From positions 1 through 64,000 of the forward strand of contig JBJEIY010000005.1 in NCBI GenBank assembly GCA_051877515.1: a stretch of 64,000 bases of DNA. The letters are read 5' to 3'. The stretch comes from XBB1006 sp051877515. Lineage in GTDB: Bacteria > Bacillota > Clostridia > Lachnospirales > Lachnospiraceae. Shown piece by piece: positions 49,812 through 58,879 of the stretch. Position 1 is the first letter of the stretch. Each line of letters starts with the position of its first letter. Both the position numbers and the translations under genes were made by a program. Below the pieces are notes generated by a model. It had not been told where the DNA came from. It did no database searches and saw nothing but the letters and a program-made list of their open reading frames with translations.

Positions 49812-51416
49812 TTATCTCAAGTAATCCAACAACGTCATATCGTTCGCCTGACTGGCTGCTTTTAATGCCGACTCATACGCAGTATACGCAGACTTGAAAT
49901 CAATAAGGATATCAGACATCTCCCGGTCCTCATTATCCTTGATCAAGGTCTGGATGGTGGATTTATGACTGGTCATTCTGGTTTTGGTCAGTTCCAGACG
50001 GCTGTCACGACTTCCCACATCGGTTCTGGCCAGATCCACTGTCTGCTTGTAATTCTGGAAATCTGTAATGCCCTGGGAAAACAAATTCTTAAGATTGTCT
50101 TCCAGATAGGTCTTTTCTTTGTTAGCTGCTTCCAGCCACTGATCCAGAATGGCCTGTTTCTCTTCGCCGGAATATTCACTGTTATTCTTTAATGCATTCA
50201 GCTGATCTACCTTATCGTTTGCGTTCTGGGCTGCGGTAATGGCATCCATCAGCTCCTGCACATCTCTGGCAATGGATGTACTCAGGATTCCGTTCTCACC
50301 GGCCTGGGTGTTCACCTTCAGATCCTGATTGGCAGATACAGTATAAGAAATATCCTGGTCTTCTCTGGTATAGTTTATTTCATTGCCGGCTATGGTTTTG
50401 TCCGTGCAGTCAAAATACATTTCCGGACGAACTTCCCCTTTGGTAAAACCGGTTTTATCATAGGTGATCTCCATACTCCAATCAGACCGTTCTTCAGCAT
50501 ATGTTTTCAACTCTTTGGCAATGTCGGATCCAAAAACCAATTCCCCGCTTTCCGGAATGTAATACACTGCGTTTTTCTGAACCTCAAAGCCTTCCTCTTC
50601 CCAGTCGCTGTAGCTTACTGTGCGGATTGCATTTTGTGTTACACCGTTTTCATCTACATACCAGCTTATACCGCCCGGAACTCTGGTAATACTTAACATT
50701 TCCTCGTGAAACGCTCCATTTCCATCGCTAACGTGAGTTGGTATTTTAATCTCCGGCGTAACATTCTCATCTGTCTTACTGTAAGCCAGACGGATGCGGT
50801 CCACGGTAACTTTCTCCATCTCCTGATCCAGGGGGTATCCCTGATCCAGTCCGTTGGTTCCGTCGGTCCAGTTCTTAGGAACCTCTAAAGTATTTGTATA
50901 GTAATTCTTACTGGTCAGTGCATTGATATCCAGCTTCTGGGTTATGCTGTAAGAAGCATTGGAGGTATCCGTTTCAAAGGTAAGGGTCTTATTGGTCTTA
51001 TATCCCGTAAAAACGGTCCTGCCTGCATAATCGCTGTTGCCCTCTGCATACAGCTGCTCCACACAGGCACTTAAAGTTTTCAGCAGGGTATTCCGATCAT
51101 CTGTAGTCAATGTTCCGGTGGCGGAATTGACACAGGCCTCATAAATATCATTCAGAATCTCGCTCATATTGCCTAAAGATGTTTCGGTCACCTCCAGCCA
51201 GGACTCTGCATCCGGAATGTTTTTGTCTGTATACTGTTCCACTTCGTTCAGAGAATCCCTAAGGCGCAGAGAACGGATGGCAACCACCGGATCATCCGAA
51301 GGTTTGGAGATCTTTTTCTGACTGGTCATCTGGTCATTGTAGGTATCCACCAGTCCCTTGGTTGTATTGATATTGTTCTGACTGTGCAGTGTGATCATGC
51401 TGTTGGTAATTCTCAT
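49812..51416 (-). CDS. flgL: Flagellar hook-associated protein FlgL (HAP3), oversized
   Basis: Junction protein between FlgK and the filament. The N-terminus RITNSMITLHSQNNINTTKGLVDTYNDQMTSQKKISKPSDDPVVAIRSLRLRDSL and the C-terminus SRLELTKTRMTSHKSTIQTLIKDNEDREMSDILIDFKSAYTAYESALKAASQANDMTLLDYL match FlgL. At 534 residues it is much longer than common FlgL (about 300). The extra sequence lies in the middle (about 150-380) and should form a surface domain. GGAGG precedes the ATG. It follows flgK by 11 nt. Confidence 0.93.
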   Translation of the reverse strand: MRITNSMITLHSQNNINTTKGLVDTYNDQMTSQKKISKPSDDPVVAIRSLRLRDSLNEVEQYTDKNIPDAESWLEVTETSLGNMSEILNDIYEACVNSATGTLTTDDRNTLLKTLSACVEQLYAEGNSDYAGRTVFTGYKTNKTLTFETDTSNASYSITQKLDINALTSKNYYTNTLEVPKNWTDGTNGLDQGYPLDQEMEKVTVDRIRLAYSKTDENVTPEIKIPTHVSDGNGAFHEEMLSITRVPGGISWYVDENGVTQNAIRTVSYSDWEEEGFEVQKNAVYYIPESGELVFGSDIAKELKTYAEERSDWSMEITYDKTGFTKGEVRPEMYFDCTDKTIAGNEINYTREDQDISYTVSANQDLKVNTQAGENGILSTSIARDVQELMDAITAAQNANDKVDQLNALKNNSEYSGEEKQAILDQWLEAANKEKTYLEDNLKNLFSQGITDFQNYKQTVDLARTDVGSRDSRLELTKTRMTSHKSTIQTLIKDNEDREMSDILIDFKSAYTAYESALKAASQANDMTLLDYLR

Positions 51417-51427
51417 AAGCTAGCCTC

Positions 51428-53380
51428 CTATACTCCGGTCTCTAAGATCAGCCGGTCGTACATTTCCTGAAGAACCTGAACCATTTTCGAGGACAGGTTG
51501 TATGCATTCTGGTATTTTACCAGATTCAGAGCCTCTTCATCTTTATCCACACTGGAGATACTCATTCTCTGGTTGGTAATGGCAGTATTCAAATTCTCGT
51601 AATTCTTGGTAAAAATCTCTGCCTTCTGGGTATCTACTGAAATATCCGACAACAGACACTGCAGGAAGTCTGCAGATTTTCCTCCTCGGAACATATCGGT
51701 TTTATTCTTAAGGTCTGCCAGTTTTTCAATGATATCATAAGAATCCACACCATTGGTCCAGGACTCCAAAGTTGAAGTTGCTATAGAATCCGGATTCTTT
51801 AATGCTTCTTCTGTCACACTGAAATTCTTGGCATTCAGATAGCTGTAATAATAGCTACCCTTGTAAGAAATCACTTCATTTCCATTGGCATCCACCGTGG
51901 CTGCTCCCACCTGATGCAGGTCATAATCATATTCGCCGCCGTTCACCAGATCTTTTGCCACAAAGAAAGCACTGCTTTCTTCTCCATTTATGGTAACTCC
52001 CTGTAAAGAAATCTCGTTATACGCCTGAGCGAAATTTCTCACGAATTCGTTTAACTGCTGCTGATAATAGGGGATTCCCATGAAATCCACATCGCATCCG
52101 ATAGCAGCTTCCCTGTCTAAAGCCCGTTTCAGGGTTCCCAGATCGGCAGGACTTCCGTCTGCCTGGGAACCAAGTACGAATTCATAACTGTAACTTACCT
52201 CACCGGTAAGGGCATCTGTTGTCTGATTTAATGTATAACTACTGTAATAATAGTCCCGGTTTGCGATGGTAATGATTCCACTCTCCGGCATGGTGATCTG
52301 TCTGGGATCAGTAATACTGGGGGAGCTGATGGTTACCTTATAAGGTCGGTCCAGCTCATTGACCGGAACCTGCGTAACCGTTCCATGAAAGGACTGGCTA
52401 TTATTTCCATCCCGAATGTCATAAAGGGCCTTCAGACTGCCGGACATGGACTGGGCATTGAGTTCCAGCTTCATGCTGCTTGCTTCTTTGGAAGTAGGAT
52501 TGATGGTCCAGTAGATATCATAAAGTCCGTCCACATCCATCTGGTTAATCTGGTTGCTGGTCTGTCTGGGTACACATACCAGCTGATTGTATTCATAGGT
52601 ATCCACCAGTTTCTGTCCGTTGATCTTGACCATATAGGTGGTGGCACCGGTATACATATCCGGATAATTACTGTTGGCAACATCTACTTCGATAACTTCC
52701 ACCGGAACAAGCGCGGATAATTCATCGATCAGAAGGTTTCTGGAATCCCGAAGTTCACTGGCATATGCTCCCTGCTGCTCAATAATGTTGATCTGTTTGG
52801 TCAGGCCGGCGATCTTCTGCGCAATGCTGTTGATCTGATCCACTTTGGTGGAAATCAGTTCATTTACTTCATATTGCAGATCGGAAAGCTGGGTGCTGAC
52901 ACTGTTAAAATAATCTGCCAGACTCTGTGCCTGACTAATATATGCATTCCGGGCAGTCAGACTGGCGGCATCTGTTTTCAATGTATCCAGGGCATTGAAC
53001 ATATCTCCGAAAATAGACGTAAATCCCACGGTAGTGGTTTGACCATCCACTGTGGTCTCCTCGTCTTTCAGATACGTCTCCATCTGTCTTAAGTACTCTG
53101 CTCTGGTGGACTGTTCGTTTAATTTCGCCTGGTTACTCCAGTATTTCAAGTCATAGTATTCATTTCGGATCTGCTGGATCTTGGTAACTTCCACACCGCT
53201 TCCCATGCTGCCGTACTTTGCGTTAATACGGATAGCTGAGGATGCTTCCAGCAATGCTTCCTGACGGGAGTATCCTTTGGTATCCACATTGGAAATATTA
53301 TTTGCGGTTGTATTGACTGCGGTCTGATAAGAGGATAATCCCGAGCCCGCTATGGTTAATCCAAAAAAAGTAGAGGACAT
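51428..53380 (-). CDS. flgK: Flagellar hook-associated protein FlgK (HAP1), paralog 1
   Basis: Hook-filament junction protein of 650 residues. The N-terminal rod/hook family start is GLTIAGSGLSSYQTAVNTTANNISNVDTKGYSRQEALL, with coiled N-D1 sequence to about 230. A variable surface region follows, and the C-terminus EALNLVKYQNAYNLSSKMVQVLQEMYDRLILETGV ends the D0 helix. It starts 15 nt after a second, more diverged flgK. Confidence 0.93.
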   Translation of the reverse strand: MSSTFFGLTIAGSGLSSYQTAVNTTANNISNVDTKGYSRQEALLEASSAIRINAKYGSMGSGVEVTKIQQIRNEYYDLKYWSNQAKLNEQSTRAEYLRQMETYLKDEETTVDGQTTTVGFTSIFGDMFNALDTLKTDAASLTARNAYISQAQSLADYFNSVSTQLSDLQYEVNELISTKVDQINSIAQKIAGLTKQINIIEQQGAYASELRDSRNLLIDELSALVPVEVIEVDVANSNYPDMYTGATTYMVKINGQKLVDTYEYNQLVCVPRQTSNQINQMDVDGLYDIYWTINPTSKEASSMKLELNAQSMSGSLKALYDIRDGNNSQSFHGTVTQVPVNELDRPYKVTISSPSITDPRQITMPESGIITIANRDYYYSSYTLNQTTDALTGEVSYSYEFVLGSQADGSPADLGTLKRALDREAAIGCDVDFMGIPYYQQQLNEFVRNFAQAYNEISLQGVTINGEESSAFFVAKDLVNGGEYDYDLHQVGAATVDANGNEVISYKGSYYYSYLNAKNFSVTEEALKNPDSIATSTLESWTNGVDSYDIIEKLADLKNKTDMFRGGKSADFLQCLLSDISVDTQKAEIFTKNYENLNTAITNQRMSISSVDKDEEALNLVKYQNAYNLSSKMVQVLQEMYDRLILETGV

Positions 53381-53395
53381 TTACTCACCTGCCTT

Positions 53396-55150
53396 TTAAG
53401 AACCTAACTGTGTGATGATGTGCTCAATCATGGCATCAATGGTATTAATGAACCGGCTGGCCGCATTGTAAGCACTCTGATATTTGATCATACTGGACAG
53501 TTCCTCGTCTGAGGAAACTCCGATAACCTGTTCTCTCTGGTTTCCGATGGAAGTCACCGAAGAGGTCAGAGTATTGGATACTCCAAGAAAAACATTTCCG
53601 TCGGAAGCCTGTGCTCCCACCATGTTATCGTAATAATCATTGAAGGAGATCATGGTAGATCCCGGTTTCAGAGAGAGATTGGCCTCACTCCAGGCTGTTT
53701 TTAACCTGTCTGCCAGTTCGTACCCCACTTCCCCATCCTGCCGGAAAGTTGGGAGCTTGGTTTCATCTGCTACCAGTACCGGATTCACCGTCAGGTTCAG
53801 CAGATTATAGTAAGTAGCCGTATCCCTTGCAATGGCATTTCCTGCATCATCGTACCGGATCTCACCTAGGTCTTCCTCATTGTAGACATACCATGTTTTT
53901 CCGTTATCGTCTGTGATCTCTGTGTAACGGGATACACTTTTTCTGGAAAAAAGCTCCTCACCGGGGCCCTTTCCATCTGCTCCCACCGTTCCGTTTTCGT
54001 CATCCCATACGGTATAACTGCGTGTCACACCACCCACGGTGATCTGTTTGGTAGTGGTGGGAGATAAAATATCGTTGATGGTTTTGACTACTGTCCGCAC
54101 CAGATGATCTACCTGGGCTTCTACGGTCTGGATGGAGGACAATCCTGTAGTATCGTTAAATTCCTGTGCACTTACACCTACGATATCTCTGAAATCTGCC
54201 ACATCCGTGCCCCGGCTCATAACCAGTGCTTTTAATTTTCCTATATCGGTATTCAGTTCCGTGGAAATATCCGTATTAAAATCAAATACATCCACATACT
54301 GTTCATTTGCAAAATTAGATAACTCTTTCCATACCGGGGTTTCAAATCCGGTGATGGTATCCTTGCGTGTAGTCATTTCGTGGCAGGTTACTTCATCTAC
54401 GAAGTCCACTCCTTCCACTTTGACTTTTACCACACCATCGGCAACTTCTGAATAAGAAATGCTTGCCAGGGTTCCCAGCTCATCTAACAGAAGATCCCTC
54501 TCGTCCCGCAGGGTCATGGCTGTTTCCACTTTGCCCGCTTCCACTTTCTGGATCTGCAGGTTCAGGGCAGAAATCTGTTTTCCCAGCTTATTGATCTGAT
54601 CCACGCTATCCGTGATCTGCTTGTTCATATTCAACTGGTATTCCTGAAGTCCTGTGTACAGAGCCTGGGAACGTTCTACGAACAGAGAGGCTTTCTGAAT
54701 GACCAGATTCTGGTTCACACTGGATCCCGGATCTTTGGCCAGCTCCTGAATGGCTTCATTTAAATCTGCCAGCACATCCTGAAAAGCTTCTCCTTCCGTC
54801 TCCTGAAGAAGCTCGTAGATCTCGTTGGTGGTACTATAGCAGGTTTCATAAAACATCTGCCGTCCGGATTCCGTTCTATAGTATTTATCTAAAAACAGGT
54901 CTCTGGAATGCACCACATCGCCAATGCTGACGCCTAATCCGGACTGCTTGATATTCACAGACTGACCGGATGTCATATTCTTCTTGGCAACGGACAGGGT
55001 GTTATAGTTCATATCCGTAAAAAGAACCTGCTGTCTTACATAACCCTTGGTATTTACATTGGTTAAATTGTTTCCTGTAGTATTGATGGCATTCTGGGCA
55101 CTTGTCAGTCCCGATTTTCCTACATAAAGGCTTCCCATTCCATTTGCCAT
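53396..55150 (-). CDS. flgK: Flagellar hook-associated protein FlgK (HAP1), paralog 2
   Basis: 584 residues. Start MGSLYVGKSGLTSAQNAINTTGNNLTNVNTKGYVRQQVLF and end MIKYQSAYNAASRFINTIDAMIEHIITQLGS are both FlgK-type. It is clearly diverged from the downstream paralog, so the duplication is old. Both copies keep the coiled D0/D1 ends needed for assembly. One may replace the other or both may form a two-layer junction; the sequence does not decide. Two nearby ATGs are possible starts; the first is shown. Confidence 0.92.
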   Translation of the reverse strand: MANGMGSLYVGKSGLTSAQNAINTTGNNLTNVNTKGYVRQQVLFTDMNYNTLSVAKKNMTSGQSVNIKQSGLGVSIGDVVHSRDLFLDKYYRTESGRQMFYETCYSTTNEIYELLQETEGEAFQDVLADLNEAIQELAKDPGSSVNQNLVIQKASLFVERSQALYTGLQEYQLNMNKQITDSVDQINKLGKQISALNLQIQKVEAGKVETAMTLRDERDLLLDELGTLASISYSEVADGVVKVKVEGVDFVDEVTCHEMTTRKDTITGFETPVWKELSNFANEQYVDVFDFNTDISTELNTDIGKLKALVMSRGTDVADFRDIVGVSAQEFNDTTGLSSIQTVEAQVDHLVRTVVKTINDILSPTTTKQITVGGVTRSYTVWDDENGTVGADGKGPGEELFSRKSVSRYTEITDDNGKTWYVYNEEDLGEIRYDDAGNAIARDTATYYNLLNLTVNPVLVADETKLPTFRQDGEVGYELADRLKTAWSEANLSLKPGSTMISFNDYYDNMVGAQASDGNVFLGVSNTLTSSVTSIGNQREQVIGVSSDEELSSMIKYQSAYNAASRFINTIDAMIEHIITQLGS

Positions 55151-55254
55151 ACCCGGTTTACCATCCTTTCTGTTCTTGCGGCTGCACCGCTTTTTTTACC
55201 CCATTTACCTACGAAGGTTCGCGCCAATACTGACGCGAACCATTCCTTTGGTCG

Positions 55255-55767
55255 TCATTGTGTTACATTGAAACCGCCACCCGGCAGGATCGTTTCTGTG
55301 CTGTAAGCATTCTTATCATAATTCGCCGTGGTCGGAGCAACTTTGGTACTTCGGATAAGGTTCATATCGTACTCAAGCATCTCCATGGATTGTTTCAATA
55401 AGGTTTCATTCTCCTTATTGATCCTGGCAACCTCAATGAGGGTCAAACGGAGCTTTTCCCTGAGATCCAACAGTTTCTGTTTATCCTCCGGACGCTTCTC
55501 AAACATATTGGCCATGCTGAGAAGTGTCAGGCTTTCTGCCGGTACCTTCAGGATATTGGACATTTCACCACGAACTTTTATCCGCTTCTTCTCCAGTTTC
55601 ACCAGCTGCTCCATTACATTCTGTTCTGCTTCCGTAATCTGAGACAGCTCATCGATCTTCGCATATACGATGCAGTCCGTTTTTTTTGCGGATAACTCTG
55701 CAAGACTATGATAGACCTCATTCTCCTGTTCCAAAATCGAGATAAACTCGTCCATGATACTAGCCAA
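55255..55767 (-). CDS. flgN: Flagellar export chaperone FlgN
   Basis: 170-residue helical chaperone for FlgK and FlgL. The FlgN pattern is IMDEFISILEQENEVYHSLAELSAKKTDCIVYAKIDELSQITEAEQNVMEQLVKLEKKR. The start is TTG at 55767 because GAGG lies 8 nt before it; an ATG four codons later would be too far. It lies between flgM and the two flgK genes, next to its expected clients. Confidence 0.9.
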   Translation of the reverse strand: MASIMDEFISILEQENEVYHSLAELSAKKTDCIVYAKIDELSQITEAEQNVMEQLVKLEKKRIKVRGEMSNILKVPAESLTLLSMANMFEKRPEDKQKLLDLREKLRLTLIEVARINKENETLLKQSMEMLEYDMNLIRSTKVAPTTANYDKNAYSTETILPGGGFNVTQ

Positions 55768-55783
55768 TTACAGTTCCTCTTTC

Positions 55784-56071
55784 CTAGATAATCGAATTAT
55801 ACTGTGATAATAACTTGCTTGCAAAATCTTCGGTGTCCACATCGTAGCTTCCCTGCGCGACTTTCTCTTTCATCCGGGCCACCATATCTTCCCTGATATC
55901 TGAAGCTCCTGCGACTGCCTGTTTTGCAATTTGATAATCCTGACCAGTTCTGGAAATCTGCAATTGATCCGTGCCTGCTAAGCTACCGGTTGCTTTATAA
56001 GCTTTCTGTGCTTTTGCAGCTTTCTGAGTCTGATATAACTGACTGACCTGGTTATAAGCATCAATACGCAT
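55784..56071 (-). CDS. flgM: Anti-sigma-28 factor FlgM
   Basis: Holds sigma-28 inactive until it is exported after hook completion. It has 95 residues from the ATG at 56071 (GGAG 8 nt upstream). The N-terminal half is disordered-type (NQVSQLYQTQKAAKAQKAYKATG), and the C-terminal sigma-binding part is DQLQISRTGQDYQIAKQAVAGASDIREDMVARMKEKVAQGSYDVDTEDFASKLLSQ. It is preceded by a sigma-28 promoter, so it is under the control of the factor it inhibits. First gene of the flgM-flgN-flgK-flgK-flgL run. Confidence 0.95.
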   Translation of the reverse strand: MRIDAYNQVSQLYQTQKAAKAQKAYKATGSLAGTDQLQISRTGQDYQIAKQAVAGASDIREDMVARMKEKVAQGSYDVDTEDFASKLLSQYNSII

Positions 56072-56132
56072 ATAGGCATCTCCTTTCTTTTTCCTGCGGA
56101 CTTGCTGGTACATCCGTAGCTTTCTATTTTAT

Positions 56133-56159
56133 TTATCGGATGAAGTTTACAAAACTTAA
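56133..56159 (-). promoter_or_regulatory. Sigma-28 promoter of flgM
   Basis: TTAAGTTT, 11 nt, TCCGATAA on the minus strand; the -10 is the consensus but for one base. Confidence 0.85.
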
Positions 56160-56171
56160 CCCCGGAAAACG

Positions 56172-56220
56172 AAAAAAGAAAGCTGCAGATTGGATTCTCT
56201 TTCATCCTGCCTGCAGCTTC
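56172..56220 (-). terminator. Terminator of the sigma/anti-sigma operon
   Basis: GAAGCTGCAG and CTGCAGCTTTC flank an inner hairpin and are followed by TTTTTT on the minus strand, 28 nt after the anti-sigma gene. It separates that operon from flgM. Confidence 0.75.
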
Positions 56221-56247
56221 CTTCTTTATTGAGGAACTATATGAACG

Positions 56248-57261
56248 TTATTTTCGAATGTCCCGGGTGACCTCTTTGGGAATCTCGAATTCTAAGCAGC
56301 CCATATACATGGGAGCTGCTTCTCCTTCATCAAAGCAGATCACCAGATTTCCATCCTTATTCAGGTAGAAATTTACATTTTCACTGATCTTATCAAAATT
56401 CATCTGGGGAAATTCTTCATCATCGATCCAGTAAATCTTATTGGGATCTTCCTCCATCTGCTGACGCATCTGCGTCTTGATATTTTCACTGATCAGTCCC
56501 AGATAATCACTGTCTTCTTGAAACAGCTCTCCCAGCTTCATCTGCTTACCGGTACTTAAATCGATGGTATAGTAGTAATCCCACTCTGCTCCGCTTCCTG
56601 CTCCCTGATAGCAGATCAGTTTCAGGGTAAAATAATCCTCTGTGGACTCGATCACTTCCGATTTCACGATAACATTCTGATATCCCACATCATCCTTGGT
56701 GCTGGCCTTGAATTCTGCCACAATCCGATCTGCAATAAGGCTGATCTGCTCATTGATATCTTTGACCGTTGCTTCCAACTGCTCTGTCGTTTCACCATTC
56801 TGATCCTCAGCCTCCGCATCTGACAGCTCTTTATCCGGCGCTGCAGAACTAACAGCAATTTCCGGTACTTCTATATCGGCTTCGCTTTTGTCATCCTCAT
56901 ACTTATATTCCCTGACAGTGGCTACCTCCACCACTTTTCCTAATACCGGCACCTTACTCATGGCATAGGCAATGCTGGGAGAAGTGTTCGGCAAAACCAA
57001 AAGCACAACGGCCAAAGCTGCCGCAAGACCAAATCCCATTCCGGCTGCTTTTTTTCTGCTCTGCGCACGGTTTACCAGTTTTGCCTCCTGAATCCCTGTC
57101 CTCATCCGGTCTACCGCCTCTTTGGGCATAGTCTGCTGATTGTAGGACTGTTTCATGTTGGCAAACACTTTTCGTCTATTTTCCAGCTGAATGTTCTCTT
57201 CTGTATTCTTCTGTCCGTTCGGCTGATCCTGATCTTGCGTTACCTTACGGTCGTCATTCAT
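56248..57261 (-). CDS. RsiV-like membrane anti-sigma factor (DUF3298)
   Basis: 337 residues from the ATG at 57261 (GGAGG 8 nt upstream). The cytoplasmic N-terminus (1-75) would hold the sigma factor, a single helix (about 78-95, MGFGLAAALAVVLLVL) crosses the membrane, and the extracytoplasmic part ends in a DUF3298 domain (DYYYTIDLSTGKQMKLGELFQ; INFYLNKDGNLVICFDEGEAAPMYMGCLEFEIP-like). In Bacillus and Clostridioides this domain binds lysozyme and triggers cleavage; here lysozyme sensing is inferred. The gene is 16 nt after the sigma factor. Confidence 0.85.
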   Translation of the reverse strand: MNDDRKVTQDQDQPNGQKNTEENIQLENRRKVFANMKQSYNQQTMPKEAVDRMRTGIQEAKLVNRAQSRKKAAGMGFGLAAALAVVLLVLPNTSPSIAYAMSKVPVLGKVVEVATVREYKYEDDKSEADIEVPEIAVSSAAPDKELSDAEAEDQNGETTEQLEATVKDINEQISLIADRIVAEFKASTKDDVGYQNVIVKSEVIESTEDYFTLKLICYQGAGSGAEWDYYYTIDLSTGKQMKLGELFQEDSDYLGLISENIKTQMRQQMEEDPNKIYWIDDEEFPQMNFDKISENVNFYLNKDGNLVICFDEGEAAPMYMGCLEFEIPKEVTRDIRK

Positions 57262-57277
57262 GTACATATCCTCCTCT

Positions 57278-57775
57278 CTACGATAATGCCACATCGTCTT
57301 CTAACTGCACCCGAAGCTTTTTCATGCTACGGTATAACTTGCTTTTCACTGTACTGATATTCAGATCCAGAAGTTCTGAGATTTCTTCCAGCTTCAATCC
57401 TTCAAAATACTTCAGTTCCACGATCATCCGTTCCTGTTCCGACAGGGACTGCATGGCAACTTTCAGGTCGAAATTCTCGTAGGTGTCTTCCACTCCCTGT
57501 TCCCAGTTCAATTCCTCTATGGATTCAAACTTCCGCTTTCGGCAGAAATCGAAAATCTCATTTAGCATGATCCGGTAAACCCAGGTTCCGGCATATTCAA
57601 TATTTTTCAAATTTTTGCTGGCACGGATCGCCTTGTAGGCACCGTTTTGAACAATATCGCACGCATCCGCTTCGTTATGTACGTAGCTGAAAGCAAGACG
57701 ATAATATCGGTTGTACTCTGACAAGAGAACATTCTCTACTTGTTTTTCCTTTGTTCTTGCCGGTGTGAAATTCAC
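57278..57775 (-). CDS. ECF sigma factor, SigV-like
   Basis: 165 residues with region 2 at about 15-85 (EYNRYYRLAFSYVHNEADACDIVQNGAYKAIRASKNLKNIEYAGTWVYRIMLNEIFDFCRKRK) and region 4 at about 105-160 (AMQSLSEQERMIVELKYFEGLKLEEISELLDLNISTVKSKLYRSMKKLR). The start is GTG with GGAGG 8 nt upstream. Paired with the RsiV-like gene, it should respond to envelope damage such as lysozyme attack. I do not see a certain autoregulated promoter. Confidence 0.9.
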   Translation of the reverse strand: MNFTPARTKEKQVENVLLSEYNRYYRLAFSYVHNEADACDIVQNGAYKAIRASKNLKNIEYAGTWVYRIMLNEIFDFCRKRKFESIEELNWEQGVEDTYENFDLKVAMQSLSEQERMIVELKYFEGLKLEEISELLDLNISTVKSKLYRSMKKLRVQLEDDVALS

Positions 57776-58005
57776 CTTGGTTTCCTCCTTACCGTGTGTT
57801 CATAGCTTTAGATGAATAGTATTCCCGAAAAGTTTCAACCATCATACAATCATATGGGATTATTAATACCATACTTGAAGTTGCCGCAAAATACAATAAC
57901 ATCCGTTTCCCAATCTGCTTTCCTCTTTTTCATCACTTGACAACCCTCACAAAAGCGTGCAGACTTACACTATATAATGATAATTTTTTGTAAGGAGTAT
58001 ATGAT

Positions 58006-58827
58006 ATGCAATATCTTTCCTCTGATGTAATGACCGCTTCCAACGGAGTGGAATACTATAAGTTTTCTATTTTTCATAATCAACCCATAAAAGCATTATT
58101 TACCACGCGAAACGGCGGCGCCAGTACCGGATGTTATGCTTCCTTAAATTTTGGCTTTTCTTCAGGGGATGAGAAGGAAGCGGTGACGGAGAACTACCGC
58201 CGGCTGGCGGAATGCCTGCATACTGATCTTGCGCATCTGGTAACTGCTGCCCAGACCCACACCAATACTGTCCGGGTGGTGACTGAAAAGGATGCCGGTA
58301 TGGGTGTGACCCATCCCAGGGATTTTCAGGATGTGGACGGCCTTGTGACGGATGTCCCCGGCATCGGGCTGATCACTGCTCACGCTGACTGCACTCCGGT
58401 CCAGTTTTTTGATCCTGTGAAACGAGTTATCGGTGTCGCTCATTCCGGCTGGATGGGTACTCTGAAAAACATCAGCCGCAGCATGATTTCTGTTATGAAA
58501 TCACACTACGGCTGTGATCCGGAAAATATTCTGGTAGCCATCGGTCCTTCTCTCTGTCAGGATTGCTTTGAGGTGGATGAAGATGTAGCCATTAAGTTTT
58601 TACAGGCGGATGCTTCTTATGAGGCATTCATGTACCGCAAAGGCATCAAAACCTACATCAATCTGCGCCTGATCATTGAACAGGAACTGGTAACGCAAGG
58701 CGTTGCCACAGATCATATTGAATGCCATCCCATCTGTACCAAATGCAATCCATCCCTTTTCTTTTCCCATAGGAATATGGGGGTGAAGCGGGGCGTCATG
58801 GCCTCCGCCATGATCCTCAATCCATGA
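58006..58827 (+). CDS. pgeF: PgeF/YfiH family purine nucleoside phosphorylase-like protein
   Basis: 273 residues; the family (also called polyphenol oxidase or LACC1-like) acts on purine nucleosides and has been linked to removal of wrong amino acids from UDP-MurNAc precursors. Visible motifs are TTRNGGASTGCYASLNFGF, QTHTNTVRVV, TAHADCTPVQFFDP with the metal-binding His/Cys, VAHSGWMGT and GPSLCQDCFEV; NRGMKRGVMAS-like end. AAGGAG precedes the ATG. Monocistronic, with its own terminator. Confidence 0.93.
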   Translation: MQYLSSDVMTASNGVEYYKFSIFHNQPIKALFTTRNGGASTGCYASLNFGFSSGDEKEAVTENYRRLAECLHTDLAHLVTAAQTHTNTVRVVTEKDAGMGVTHPRDFQDVDGLVTDVPGIGLITAHADCTPVQFFDPVKRVIGVAHSGWMGTLKNISRSMISVMKSHYGCDPENILVAIGPSLCQDCFEVDEDVAIKFLQADASYEAFMYRKGIKTYINLRLIIEQELVTQGVATDHIECHPICTKCNPSLFFSHRNMGVKRGVMASAMILNP

Positions 58828-58834
58828 TTTTTGC

Positions 58835-58866
58835 ATATCCGCCGAAGCGTTTGTTCCGGCGGATAT
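58835..58866. terminator. Terminator between pgeF and the GH18 gene
   Basis: ATATCCGCCG and CGGCGGATAT form a stem, followed by TTTCCTTTT on the plus strand, between convergent genes. Confidence 0.7.
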
Positions 58867-58879
58867 TTCCTTTTACAAC

